Below are positions 1 through 7,520 of a stretch of DNA of 64,000 nucleotides, one piece after another. Source of the stretch: Mucilaginibacter sp. Bleaf8 (GTDB taxonomy: Bacteria > Bacteroidota > Bacteroidia > Sphingobacteriales > Sphingobacteriaceae). The notes below the pieces were generated by a model, which saw nothing but the letters and a program-made list of their open reading frames with translations, had not been told where the DNA came from and searched no databases. The position numbers were made by a program, and so were the translations under genes. The stretch covers positions 1,240,001 through 1,304,000 of the forward strand of contig NZ_JAHBBK010000001.1 of assembly GCF_018390515.1 (NCBI RefSeq), in the 5' to 3' direction. How positions within the stretch are numbered: position 1 is the first letter of the stretch; the number at the start of each line of letters is the position of its first letter.

Positions 1-1067
1 GGGAACGGTAAGGGATTGTCTGCGCTTTGAATTCGTGGTTTGATATGGAAGAAGTCATAAAAATCTTTCAAGTAAACAGCACTTTGTGAAACGGTAGAAA
101 ACCGGGTAAGTACGCTCTCCATCGAGGCCCGCAACTGGCGGAAAGATCCTATTAAAAAGATCAACTGACCTAACGATATCTTTCCCTGAACGATTTGTAT
201 AATAACGAACACATACGCACCAAAATAGCCTAAGCTGGCTAAAAGTGCAAAGAACGATCCCCATATGGTGCGTTGCACCGAAATGCGGCGGTTATCGTCA
301 TAAAACTGCTTGGAAAGCTTTTTGAAACGTTCTGTAATGAAACCGGCAAGTCCAAAAATCTTGATCTCCTTTGCCGTCTCGTCACTGGCACCGAGATAAC
401 GCAGGTAATCCAGCTCTCTCCGTTCGGGGGTTTGTTTGCGGCTTAGCGAGTACGTTTTATCGTTAAAATAAGACTCGCCTAAAAAAGCGGGTATAATACA
501 TACGGCTAAAAGTAAAATAACCCATGCATTGAAAATAAGCAGCCCGGATATCAGTAAACCGGTGGTAATGATGTCCTGAATTTGGCTCATCACTTGTGCA
601 AGCAGCATCGTCCGGCCAACGGTTTGTTGACGAGCCCGTTCTAACTTATCATAAAATTGTGCGTCCTCAAACTGCTCAAGATCCAGCGTTGCTGCATGAG
701 CCATTATTTTAATAGAAGAATAGTTGGAGAAAGTATCGCCAAGTAACCCCTCGGTAAGCGTAATTACCCGGGTAAGCACATCAGATAACACGGCCAGGAT
801 AAACTCAAAACCGATGAGTTTCCAAAGATTGTTATCAACCCTTCCACCTGGGGTGTGACCAAGCGCTACCACCTGATCAATCACCAGTTTTCCAACATAC
901 AATAATAGAAAGGGAAAGACCGCTTTAATGAGGCGAAGTATAACACTTACCACCATTAGTACCGGGCTGGATGCCCAAACCAAGCGAAAAAATTCGGGCA
1001 GATAGCGCAATGCGTTTAAACGCTCGCGGATAGATAACTGTTTGGCAGCGTTGTTGGGCTTTTTCAA
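1..1067 (-). CDS. ABC exporter, membrane domain (partial, runs off the left edge)
   Basis: The reading frame is open from about 1067 down to base 1, giving about 355 residues of an ABC-transporter type 1 transmembrane domain. The nucleotide-binding domain must lie outside the window, so no Walker motifs are visible. The sequence shows repeated hydrophobic spans and the usual charged cytoplasmic loops (SLSRKQTPERRELDYLRYLG, then GASDETAKEIKIFGL), which are typical of bacterial ATP-binding/permease fusion exporters. There is no C39 peptidase domain in front of the membrane domain. No ATG fits the N-terminus; a TTG at 1067 (protein beginning LKKPNN) is the best start, so the start is uncertain. 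It is codirectional with the small peptide gene 355 bp upstream. This fits a LasD/McjD-type peptide exporter, but lipid or drug export cannot be excluded. Confidence 0.8.
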   Translation of the reverse strand, partial: MKKPNNAAKQLSIRERLNALRYLPEFFRLVWASSPVLMVVSVILRLIKAVFPFLLLYVGKLVIDQVVALGHTPGGRVDNNLWKLIGFEFILAVLSDVLTRVITLTEGLLGDTFSNYSSIKIMAHAATLDLEQFEDAQFYDKLERARQQTVGRTMLLAQVMSQIQDIITTGLLISGLLIFNAWVILLLAVCIIPAFLGESYFNDKTYSLSRKQTPERRELDYLRYLGASDETAKEIKIFGLAGFITERFKKLSKQFYDDNRRISVQRTIWGSFFALLASLGYFGAYVFVIIQIVQGKISLGQLIFLIGSFRQLRASMESVLTRFSTVSQSAVYLKDFYDFFHIKPRIQSADNPLPF

Positions 1068-1422
1068 TATTATGGATAAAACGTTATCTGCAAAGATAAA
1101 TTTTCCAATTAAGAGGTTGTCAGTAGGAAGGCATTTTCCTAACCCAACAACAAATCATCTGATTTGATTGAGAGAGATGATCATGGTCAGCAATGAAACT
1201 ATTTTGCAGATAGCAGGAGCGCTTGATTATGAACGCTAGAAAATATTGCATGCAAATAGCCCAGGCACTTTACATTCTGTAGCAAAGTAAAACAACAGGA
1301 TTCCCTGTTGCTAATAACATCTACCTGCAGCCACAACAAGAATCAGGCATCTTATTAAAGATGGTAATTCAGGCTAATGCAACTTATTAGCGCTTGCTGC
1401 ATGAATAACAGTAAGCCTTACT
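1068..1422. other. Intergenic stretch with no supported gene
   Basis: Both strands contain only very short ORFs of about 20 codons or fewer, none with a convincing ribosome-binding site. A TATCTTTG matching the Bacteroidota -7 consensus TAnnTTTG lies on the minus strand about 25-30 bases before the presumed TTG start of the ABC exporter. It could be that gene's promoter, but no good -33 element was seen. Confidence 0.5.
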
Positions 1423-1590
1423 TTAGCTGGCGTAATATTGATAAGAAAGACGATCTTCAATAGGATCGAAGTTAGCCTCCTGATTAGAGAGCTCAAAACC
1501 CGACTGGATACTGATTAATTCAACTACAGGCTTTTTCCAGGCTTTTTTTGAACCAGACTCTTTGTTTTCTTGTATGTTATTATCTTTCAT
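1423..1590 (-). CDS. Candidate lasso-type RiPP precursor peptide (55 aa)
   Basis: This short ATG-to-TAA frame encodes 55 residues. Residues 1-20 are polar and lysine-rich, residues 18-21 read WKKP, followed by the hydrophobic stretch VVELISI and then SG at 30-31. An aromatic-x-x-Pro motif followed by a hydrophobic stretch resembles the YxxP leader motif bound by the RRE (B1) protein in lasso peptide systems. If the core starts at Gly31 it is 25 residues long. Glu38 is then core residue 8, the position needed for an eight-residue Gly-Glu macrolactam ring. The tail holds Tyr50, Tyr52 and Tyr53 and ends in Ser55. Residue -2 is Gln rather than the usual Thr, which argues against the assignment. 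It lies just upstream of the ABC exporter and 26 kb from the B1/B2/C genes at 27.9-30.6 kb. That it is a coding gene is fairly likely; that it is a lasso precursor is inference. Confidence 0.55.
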   Translation of the reverse strand: MKDNNIQENKESGSKKAWKKPVVELISIQSGFELSNQEANFDPIEDRLSYQYYAS

Positions 1591-1728
1591 CTTTTTAGGT
1601 TTTGCCTTTATAGTGGTCTGTAAAAAAGGCTATTACAAATAAAAAAAATATTTCTGTATTTTCAAAATAAACACTGATAATGATCAGTTTGTTTAAAAAG
1701 TGGTTTGTTAACTACTACTATATGTTAC

Positions 1729-2658
1729 TTAGACACCCAGACGCTGACCTTCCGTTAACCCGAACGTACTTGCATGGCGGCCGGGTACAAAAGCACCATT
1801 TATATTTAACATATTAATGCTTAAAAGGTGCTGGTCGGCACAGATTACCTCTAATTCATTTTGATGGCTGATGATAGTACCGGGCGGTTGCTGATTGAGC
1901 TGGATTGATAAACTCTTCTCTCCTGAAACCACATCAAGTATTTTAATTTCCTGCCCGTTGAGTAAGGTGATCGCTCCTTTATTCCAGGGATTACAGGCCA
2001 GTACAAGGTTCACAATTGCTTCTGCATTCATATTATCCCAATTAATCAATACATCAGCCAATGTTGGCCGCTTATAGTAGGTTGCGTTCTTGGCAACTTG
2101 CTTTATTGCTGGTAACTGTTTTTTTTGAATGGCATGTTGTATGAGGTATACAGCCCCCTCTACAACCACTTGCGATAATACCATATTAACAACGCCAAAG
2201 CTCATATAGTTTTCGCGCTGTACAGACTTACTCCATACCACATCGCCGGCATCAAATCTATCGTTTATACGGTGGATTGTAGCGGTTAGTTGCGCTTCAC
2301 CATTTTTGATTTGCCAAAATAGAGGATTAGGGCCCCGATAAGCAGGCAATGGCCCGAAATGCACGTTGTAGATGTGATTCCGGAGAACAGCATCGATCTG
2401 CTCAATACGAATCAGATGCGTAAACCCCATAACGAAAACTATGTCGGGCTTGGTTTCTTCGAGCCAAAAGTACAGGTAATCAGGCTCACCTTGTTGAAAA
2501 GGCATTCTGGCCTGCTGGCAAAAATGGCCGATGGCCTGCAAGTCCGACTGATCGCCAATACAGGCATCTGCAAAAACAGACGCCTGTATACGATTGTGCA
2601 TCAGTGCCTGTAAAAGCGGCATGCAAAAAGCCGCATTGCTGACAATCCCAATCTTCAT
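1729..2658 (-). CDS. Formyltransferase family protein (methionyl-tRNA/sugar N-formyltransferase type)
   Basis: The 309-residue protein has the N10-formyltetrahydrofolate-dependent formyltransferase fold. The catalytic Asn-x-His appears in IYNVHFGPLPAYRGPNPLFW and the catalytic Asp in RFDAGDVVWSK, so the active triad is intact. The C-terminal third resembles the Fmt/ArnA C-terminal domain. I start it at the ATG giving MKIGIVSN; a TTG three codons upstream is also in frame. The flanking genes are collar proteins and a peptide/exporter pair, not def or other translation genes, so it is unlikely to be the housekeeping Fmt. With an exopolysaccharide locus nearby it may N-formylate an amino sugar nucleotide, but modification of another amine is possible. 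Substrate unknown. Confidence 0.8.
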   Translation of the reverse strand: MKIGIVSNAAFCMPLLQALMHNRIQASVFADACIGDQSDLQAIGHFCQQARMPFQQGEPDYLYFWLEETKPDIVFVMGFTHLIRIEQIDAVLRNHIYNVHFGPLPAYRGPNPLFWQIKNGEAQLTATIHRINDRFDAGDVVWSKSVQRENYMSFGVVNMVLSQVVVEGAVYLIQHAIQKKQLPAIKQVAKNATYYKRPTLADVLINWDNMNAEAIVNLVLACNPWNKGAITLLNGQEIKILDVVSGEKSLSIQLNQQPPGTIISHQNELEVICADQHLLSINMLNINGAFVPGRHASTFGLTEGQRLGV

Positions 2659-2700
2659 ATATAACAAATCATCTTTCGATATGACACAGCATGTGAGTTA

Positions 2701-3237
2701 TTACTGAAAGTTTGGATAGATGCCACTTGTACAAATAATATAATTGATAGTTAGATAGGGCATACGGTTTTCGTGAGGCTGGTTCCCGCCAGCATCAGAA
2801 AGTGTATCTGCCAACAACGGCTGTACTACCAAGTTGGGGGTAGCAGTTGGCAGGTAAAGATTAACTATTTTAGCATTTGTCGTGGGATCTACCGGGGCAG
2901 CCAAAAAATTATTTGTTACGGTGGATACCGTACCGTTCGCATTACTAACATTAAAAGAATGGTTATGCACTGGTAATTGCGCGGTGTTTAACGTTACCTG
3001 CTCCACACCGCCTTTATTGCCTAGTGGATAGGTACTACCTGTTTGGCTTACCACAACCCGGCCCCGTAAATCTGGTAAGCCAAAAGTTGTCTGCCCGTCA
3101 CCCCCATAAGTTGTTCCCAACAAAGTGAACAGCGCATCATTTTCTGCAATAGATACTATAGAGCCGTTACAAAAAAGCCAACCTACGGGCGCATAATTTC
3201 CTGGAAATAATCTGATTTCTCCTAAATAAGGTTCCAT
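2701..3237 (-). CDS. Tail-collar domain protein (MdpB-like), paralogue 3
   Basis: A 178-residue protein of the phage tail collar / microcystin-dependent protein (MdpB, COG4675-like) family. It begins MEPYLGEIRLFPGNYAPVGW and carries the family core GTTYGGDGQTTFGLPDLRGR, a His-rich mid-segment (LPVHNHSF) and a C-terminal HENRMPYLTINYIICTSG. The ATG at 3237 aligns exactly with the starts of the two paralogues upstream; an in-frame TTG 20 codons earlier is not needed. No signal peptide is visible. It is the last of three tandem paralogues on the same strand, 25 bp after the previous one. The family's function in bacteria is poorly known; collar domains come from phage tail-fibre attachment. Confidence 0.85.
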   Translation of the reverse strand: MEPYLGEIRLFPGNYAPVGWLFCNGSIVSIAENDALFTLLGTTYGGDGQTTFGLPDLRGRVVVSQTGSTYPLGNKGGVEQVTLNTAQLPVHNHSFNVSNANGTVSTVTNNFLAAPVDPTTNAKIVNLYLPTATPNLVVQPLLADTLSDAGGNQPHENRMPYLTINYIICTSGIYPNFQ

Positions 3238-3262
3238 AATGTTCTTTTTAAAGGTTGAATAA

Positions 3263-3811
3263 TTAACTACGCTGTGGAAAATAACCAGTAATGGCAATAC
3301 AAACGTTTAATACCTGATAAGGCATACGATTTTCATGTGGGGCGCTGCCACCTGATGTTGAAATAGTATTAGGTGTGAGTGTGGTGGAAGTACCTGTACC
3401 TAACTGATTCGTATAGGCATTCACTGCATAGATTGGTGAAGTTGGTGTGGTTGTAAAAACCCCAACCTCACTAAGATGATCATCCGTACCACCGAGTGAC
3501 TGTGACCCAACAACCTCAGCAGCTTTCACAAGATGTGTGTGCACGGGCATCTGCTGCGTGTTAAGGCTAACGGTTTCCGAGCCACTAGTCTGACCAATCG
3601 GCATTGTCCCTGCTTGTGCACCAACTATCGCTTTGCCCTGATAATTAGGTAAGGCAAAGGTAGCTCTGCCGTCGCCGCCATAGGTAGTTCCTAAAAGAGC
3701 AAACAACGCTTGGTTTTGGTTAATCTGCATTAGTTGCCCATTACAAGGCGCCCATCCTCTAGGTATCTGGCCAAAACCAAAAACTCTTATTTCTCCAATA
3801 TAAGCATCCAT
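3263..3811 (-). CDS. Tail-collar domain protein (MdpB-like), paralogue 2
   Basis: A 182-residue paralogue of its two neighbours. It starts MDAYIGEIRVFGFGQIPRGW and has CNGQLMQINQNQALFALLGT, then GTTYGGDGRATFALPNYQGK, MPVHTHLV and a terminal HENRMPYQVLNVCIAITGYF. The middle (about residues 100-155) is Thr/Ser-rich and differs most between the paralogues, as in receptor-facing parts of tail proteins. No signal peptide or membrane segment is seen. It sits 38 bp downstream of paralogue 1 and probably shares its transcript. Confidence 0.87.
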   Translation of the reverse strand: MDAYIGEIRVFGFGQIPRGWAPCNGQLMQINQNQALFALLGTTYGGDGRATFALPNYQGKAIVGAQAGTMPIGQTSGSETVSLNTQQMPVHTHLVKAAEVVGSQSLGGTDDHLSEVGVFTTTPTSPIYAVNAYTNQLGTGTSTTLTPNTISTSGGSAPHENRMPYQVLNVCIAITGYFPQRS

Positions 3812-3849
3812 AATTTTTTGTTTAAAGTAAATTGATTTTATTACGAAGT

Positions 3850-4416
3850 TTACGGGCGTTGCGGGTAATCACCTACTAAAGCAATACAATAATTGGTTAC
3901 TAAATAAGGCATCATATTGCTATGAGCTGCCTGACTACCACTAGCGCCTACCGCTGCAGGATTTAATGATGCTGTAGGGGTTGCTGTAGATGGAGCATAA
4001 GCCCGGCCAGGGGTTGGTGAGGCTGTAGCATTTGCCCTTGAACCTGCATTGGAAAGGTAAGTAGTATTTGACGGCTGGTTAATAACACTGCCTACACCTG
4101 TAACTGTTGCGCCGTTGAACGTATGCGTGTGTGCTGGCATTTGCGTACTATTCAATGTAACATTGGCTGCACCACCGGTATTACCTATACTGTAAACAGT
4201 ACCGAATTGTGTTGACTGGCCGGAACTTACAGCTACTGAGCCTTGCAAGTTAGGCAAGCCGAAGGTGGTTACGCCGTCGCCGCCATAAGTAGTTCCTAAG
4301 ATGGTAAACAATGCGGCGTTCTGCTGGATAGATAATAACTGGCCGTTGCATTGCATCCAGCCGTAAGGCGCAAAATTGAAGCCGAACGCCCTGATTTCTC
4401 CGATAAATGGTTCCAT
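3850..4416 (-). CDS. Tail-collar domain protein (MdpB-like), paralogue 1
   Basis: The first gene of the three-gene cassette, 188 residues. It starts MEPFIGEIRAFGFNFAPYGW and contains CNGQLLSIQQNAALFTILGT, GTTYGGDGVTTFGLPNLQGS, MPAHTHTFNG and the C-terminal MMPYLVTNYCIALVGDYPQR. The variable region (residues about 105-165) is Ala/Ser/Thr/Pro-rich. A perfect 12-bp inverted repeat lies about 160 bp upstream. No phage structural genes such as portal, tail tube or baseplate lie nearby, so this is not a prophage remnant by context. Confidence 0.87.
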   Translation of the reverse strand: MEPFIGEIRAFGFNFAPYGWMQCNGQLLSIQQNAALFTILGTTYGGDGVTTFGLPNLQGSVAVSSGQSTQFGTVYSIGNTGGAANVTLNSTQMPAHTHTFNGATVTGVGSVINQPSNTTYLSNAGSRANATASPTPGRAYAPSTATPTASLNPAAVGASGSQAAHSNMMPYLVTNYCIALVGDYPQRP

Positions 4417-4752
4417 AAATTGGTTGGTTAGTATATAATAAATGAATAATTATTGGTTCAATTGAATGGCAAGGCTATACCGCTGCACGGAAAGACATAG
4501 ATTTGCAGCCAATAGCTGAGTGAAGCAGCATAAGGAGGTCATAATTTGTAGATGGTTAGGTTATAAGGTTATGAACTGTAATTACGAAAAAAAAGTTCGT
4601 AATTACAAGCAATTCGAAAATTTTATTTTCTTTTTAAGAAACCCATGCAACCAAATAGGAGATTGAAATGTGATACTACTTCTAAAGCAATATCACACAG
4701 CCTATCAGTGCATTAACCCAAAAAAGAAATAAACTGCGGATGTAGGAAAATA
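4417..4752. other. Intergenic region upstream of the collar genes
   Basis: No gene was found here on either strand. It is AT-rich and contains the inverted repeat at 4577-4607. It should hold the promoter of the minus-strand collar cassette and the 3' end of the capsule transcript ending at 4753; no canonical terminator was seen. Confidence 0.5.
4577..4607. repeat. Perfect 12-bp inverted repeat, possible operator or hairpin
   Basis: TGTAATTACGAA (4577-4588) and TTCGTAATTACA (4596-4607) are perfectly complementary arms around a 7-nt A-rich loop. No U-tract follows on either strand, so it is not a standard terminator. It lies 160 bp before the start of the collar cassette and 145 bp past the end of the WecA-like gene. 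An operator or mRNA hairpin is possible. Confidence 0.6.
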
Positions 4753-6534
4753 TTAATTGTAACTGAGCGACACAGAAAAACGCCCCAGTTGGATAGATTG
4801 TGCAGCCAGTAAATTCCGGAGTTCAGTTTCTTTAGCGCAATCAATGGTGTTGGTAGAAATGAGAACAATATCAGGCTTTACTTTTTCGCAAATAGCAAGC
4901 AGCACCTCACTGCCACCATATATTTTGTAGCCATACAAGGTCATATTGTGTTTAGTTTCATCATCGTCTATCCAACCTATCGGCCTGAGCTGATGCCGGT
5001 GATTTTGAAGCAATTCTTTGATGAGCAGGTAACCGCTATCACCTGCACCATAAATGAGCACACGTTTTTCATGCGTTCGGTTCCTGCTAATGGCTTCGTT
5101 CATCCAACGGTAAAAAAGCCTGGAAAACATAATACCGATAAAGGTTAGCAGAAAATCAATAAGAAAAAAATAGGGTTGATAAATATCAGCCTTCCCTTTA
5201 AGAAATAGAATAGTAGCCAGCACTACGGTTGCAAGTGCAGTAAACACAAAGTAACCCGCAATTTCAACCACTTCCATATAGCGCCACATACGGTAATAAA
5301 GGCGACTAATATAAAACAGAAAAATTTTGACAGTTATAAAGGTTGCCAGTACTACATAATTGTTCTGTTCCGAAACATGCACGGCATTCTTTGCTATCAA
5401 AAAAGCGCAATAAATAATCAGTATATCGGCAGATACGCCCATGATCAGCTTTTTGTGAAAAAGAAAGAAGCGCAATGTGATGGCATTCCCTTCTTTACGG
5501 CCGCGCAGCCGCAGGTACGATAGTTTCTCTTCCGATTCGTTATAAACTTTAACCCGGGAGAGTAGCATTGCGAATGCGACAGAAAATATGGCCAGCAAAA
5601 TCACACATAGCAGAAGGTTATTTACCTGATTTTTGTACAGCAGTACACAGGATGCTCCCCATACCAAACAAATGGCATATAGTGTTAATACTGCCTTTTT
5701 TTCACTTAATCCCATGGCAACCAGGCGGTGCGATGTATGGTCGCGGCCACCCTGATCTATACGGCGACCTGCAGCAATCCGCTTGATGGTTACCAGCGTA
5801 GTATCCATTATCGGAATAGCCATAAGGCTGATTGGCACCAGCAATACTAATACAGCTGATGACGACCCCAGCCGGCCTTGTACCGAGATACTCAGAAAAG
5901 ACAAGGAGAAACCTAAAAACAAACTACCGGAATCGCCCATAAAAATACGGGCAGGCTTAAAGTTGTAAACCAAAAACCCAGCGGTAGCCCCGGTAAGGGC
6001 AAAGGCTATGGCAGCCAGGCCGGTTAGTCCGTTAAGTGTGGCCAGTACCCCGCATATAAGAGATACAATTGCCGAAATACCGGCTGCAAGGCCGTCCATG
6101 TTATCCAGCAGGTTGATGGCATTAGTAATTCCTATCACCCATAAAAATGTTAAAGGAATGCCCGCCCAGCCCAGCAATCCGCCGCCAAATGTATAACCAT
6201 GATAGATGAGCACAAATGAGGTTGCAATTTGTGCCAGAAGTTTCATAACAGGCTTCAACTCCATCAGGTCATCAACCAGCCCGGTTGCAAACATTACGGC
6301 AATTGCACCAAATAAGCTCCAGTGCATTTGATCAGCCGGAATTATGAGCAAAGACAGACAAAACGCTGCGAAGATGGCTATCCCTCCCATAAGGGCTGTT
6401 GGGTTTTTATGCCACCTGTCTGCACGGGGGTGTACTACCCATCCTTTGAACTTGGCCAGCTTGATAACCAGCGGTGTTGCTGCGATACATAAGATCAGCG
6501 AAATAACGCCGGTAATGATGGGTGTAAAAGACAT
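4753..6534 (-). CDS. WecA-like undecaprenyl-phosphate sugar-phosphate transferase fused to a FlaA1/CapD-like N-terminal half
   Basis: The 593-residue protein has two parts. Residues 1 to about 335 are a polytopic MraY/WecA/TagO-type transferase with DDLMELKP (Mg-binding Asp pair), NAINLLDNMDGLAAG, FMGDSGSLFLGF and the cytoplasmic HTSHRLVAMG loop. It would move a sugar-1-phosphate from UDP-HexNAc to undecaprenyl phosphate, starting the capsule repeat unit. Residues about 350-593 have further membrane helices and a Rossmann-like domain with KRVLIYGAGDSGYLLIKELL, resembling the N-terminal half of FlaA1/CapD-type polysaccharide epimerase-dehydratases but without their catalytic SDR domain. It is the last gene of the minus-strand capsule block, 8 bp after the SDR epimerase. 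The fusion is unusual; the second half may sense nucleotide or serve as a scaffold. Confidence 0.85.
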   Translation of the reverse strand: MSFTPIITGVISLILCIAATPLVIKLAKFKGWVVHPRADRWHKNPTALMGGIAIFAAFCLSLLIIPADQMHWSLFGAIAVMFATGLVDDLMELKPVMKLLAQIATSFVLIYHGYTFGGGLLGWAGIPLTFLWVIGITNAINLLDNMDGLAAGISAIVSLICGVLATLNGLTGLAAIAFALTGATAGFLVYNFKPARIFMGDSGSLFLGFSLSFLSISVQGRLGSSSAVLVLLVPISLMAIPIMDTTLVTIKRIAAGRRIDQGGRDHTSHRLVAMGLSEKKAVLTLYAICLVWGASCVLLYKNQVNNLLLCVILLAIFSVAFAMLLSRVKVYNESEEKLSYLRLRGRKEGNAITLRFFLFHKKLIMGVSADILIIYCAFLIAKNAVHVSEQNNYVVLATFITVKIFLFYISRLYYRMWRYMEVVEIAGYFVFTALATVVLATILFLKGKADIYQPYFFLIDFLLTFIGIMFSRLFYRWMNEAISRNRTHEKRVLIYGAGDSGYLLIKELLQNHRHQLRPIGWIDDDETKHNMTLYGYKIYGGSEVLLAICEKVKPDIVLISTNTIDCAKETELRNLLAAQSIQLGRFSVSLSYN

Positions 6535-6542
6535 GTAACCGA

Positions 6543-7487
6543 TTATATAGTTTGCGGTGCCACTTTGTACTTGGTTTCCAATATTTTTTGTATGCCCTCT
6601 TCTATACTAACCAGCTCCCGTTGCAACACCTGCAACATTCTGGAATTATCTGGCTGCCTCCTAGTCATATCACCTTCTTTTAAGGGATCGAGATGGATGA
6701 TAGTAGATGAAGAATCGGTTATTTGAATTACCTTCTTGGCCAAATCAAGCACACTCACTTCAACGGCATTACCTATATTAACCACTTCATTCAGGTACAG
6801 GGATTCCTCAAATATTTTTGCAGTAGTATCTATATTATCATCAATATAGCAGAATGTACGGGTTTGGAGCCCGTTGCCATAAATGGTGATATCCTGATTT
6901 TTCAATGCCAGATCAATAAACTTGGACACAACAAAATCAGTGCTTTGCTTAGGCCCGTAGGTATTAAAAAACCTGAAAATGGTAAAGTCCAGACCGTACT
7001 CTTTATGATAGGATTTAAAAAAAGCTTCACCAACATTTTTTACAATCGCATACGGCAACCTGGAATTAAGCGGCGTTGTTCGTTCGTTTTGCGGAAACTC
7101 TACCGGTTCCCCATAAACTTCGGACGAAGACGAGTAAAACACCCGCTTAACACCCGTGTTTTTTGACAAGTTAAGAATATTTTTAATACCCTCTATATCC
7201 TGCAATACGGATATGGGGCTGTTCAGTGTACGCTTTACCCCCACCAATGCGGCATAATGAAACACATAATCAAATCTGAATGCCAGCATTACGGCAGCCA
7301 GATCATCATAGTTATTGACGTCGCATTTAATGAAGGTAAAGTTGTCATATCCCTGAGGAAGATTATGCATACAACCGGTAATCAAGTTATCTGCTACAAC
7401 CACATGATATATCTCGTTCTGCACCAGGTGGCACGCCAAAGCACCGGCCACATTTCCCGCTCCTCCGGTAATAAGGATCTTAATCAT
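6543..7487 (-). CDS. NAD-dependent nucleotide-sugar epimerase/dehydratase (extended SDR)
   Basis: A 314-residue extended SDR enzyme with an N-terminal Rossmann motif (ITGGAGNVAG), catalytic SSSSEVYG and YAIVK, and the RFFNTYGPKQ segment typical of UDP-sugar epimerases and UDP-glucuronate decarboxylases. The glycine motif departs from the usual GGAGFIGS, with Asn-Val-Ala-Gly in its place. It lies between a GT4 glycosyltransferase (33 bp) and the WecA-like gene (8 bp), probably in one operon, and should supply a nucleotide sugar for the polysaccharide. The substrate cannot be told from sequence. Confidence 0.87.
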   Translation of the reverse strand: MIKILITGGAGNVAGALACHLVQNEIYHVVVADNLITGCMHNLPQGYDNFTFIKCDVNNYDDLAAVMLAFRFDYVFHYAALVGVKRTLNSPISVLQDIEGIKNILNLSKNTGVKRVFYSSSSEVYGEPVEFPQNERTTPLNSRLPYAIVKNVGEAFFKSYHKEYGLDFTIFRFFNTYGPKQSTDFVVSKFIDLALKNQDITIYGNGLQTRTFCYIDDNIDTTAKIFEESLYLNEVVNIGNAVEVSVLDLAKKVIQITDSSSTIIHLDPLKEGDMTRRQPDNSRMLQVLQRELVSIEEGIQKILETKYKVAPQTI

Positions 7488-7520
7488 TCAAAGGTGTACT
7501 ATGGTTTATGAATCAGTTCT

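Noticed and set aside
1189..1320. Short ORFs of under 25 codons upstream of the ABC exporter, considered as extra RiPP precursors
   Set aside because: No ribosome-binding site and no leader motif such as aromatic-x-x-Pro.
2701..4416. Prophage or contractile injection system remnant
   Set aside because: Only collar-domain proteins are present; there are no sheath, tube, baseplate, portal, integrase or lysis genes nearby.
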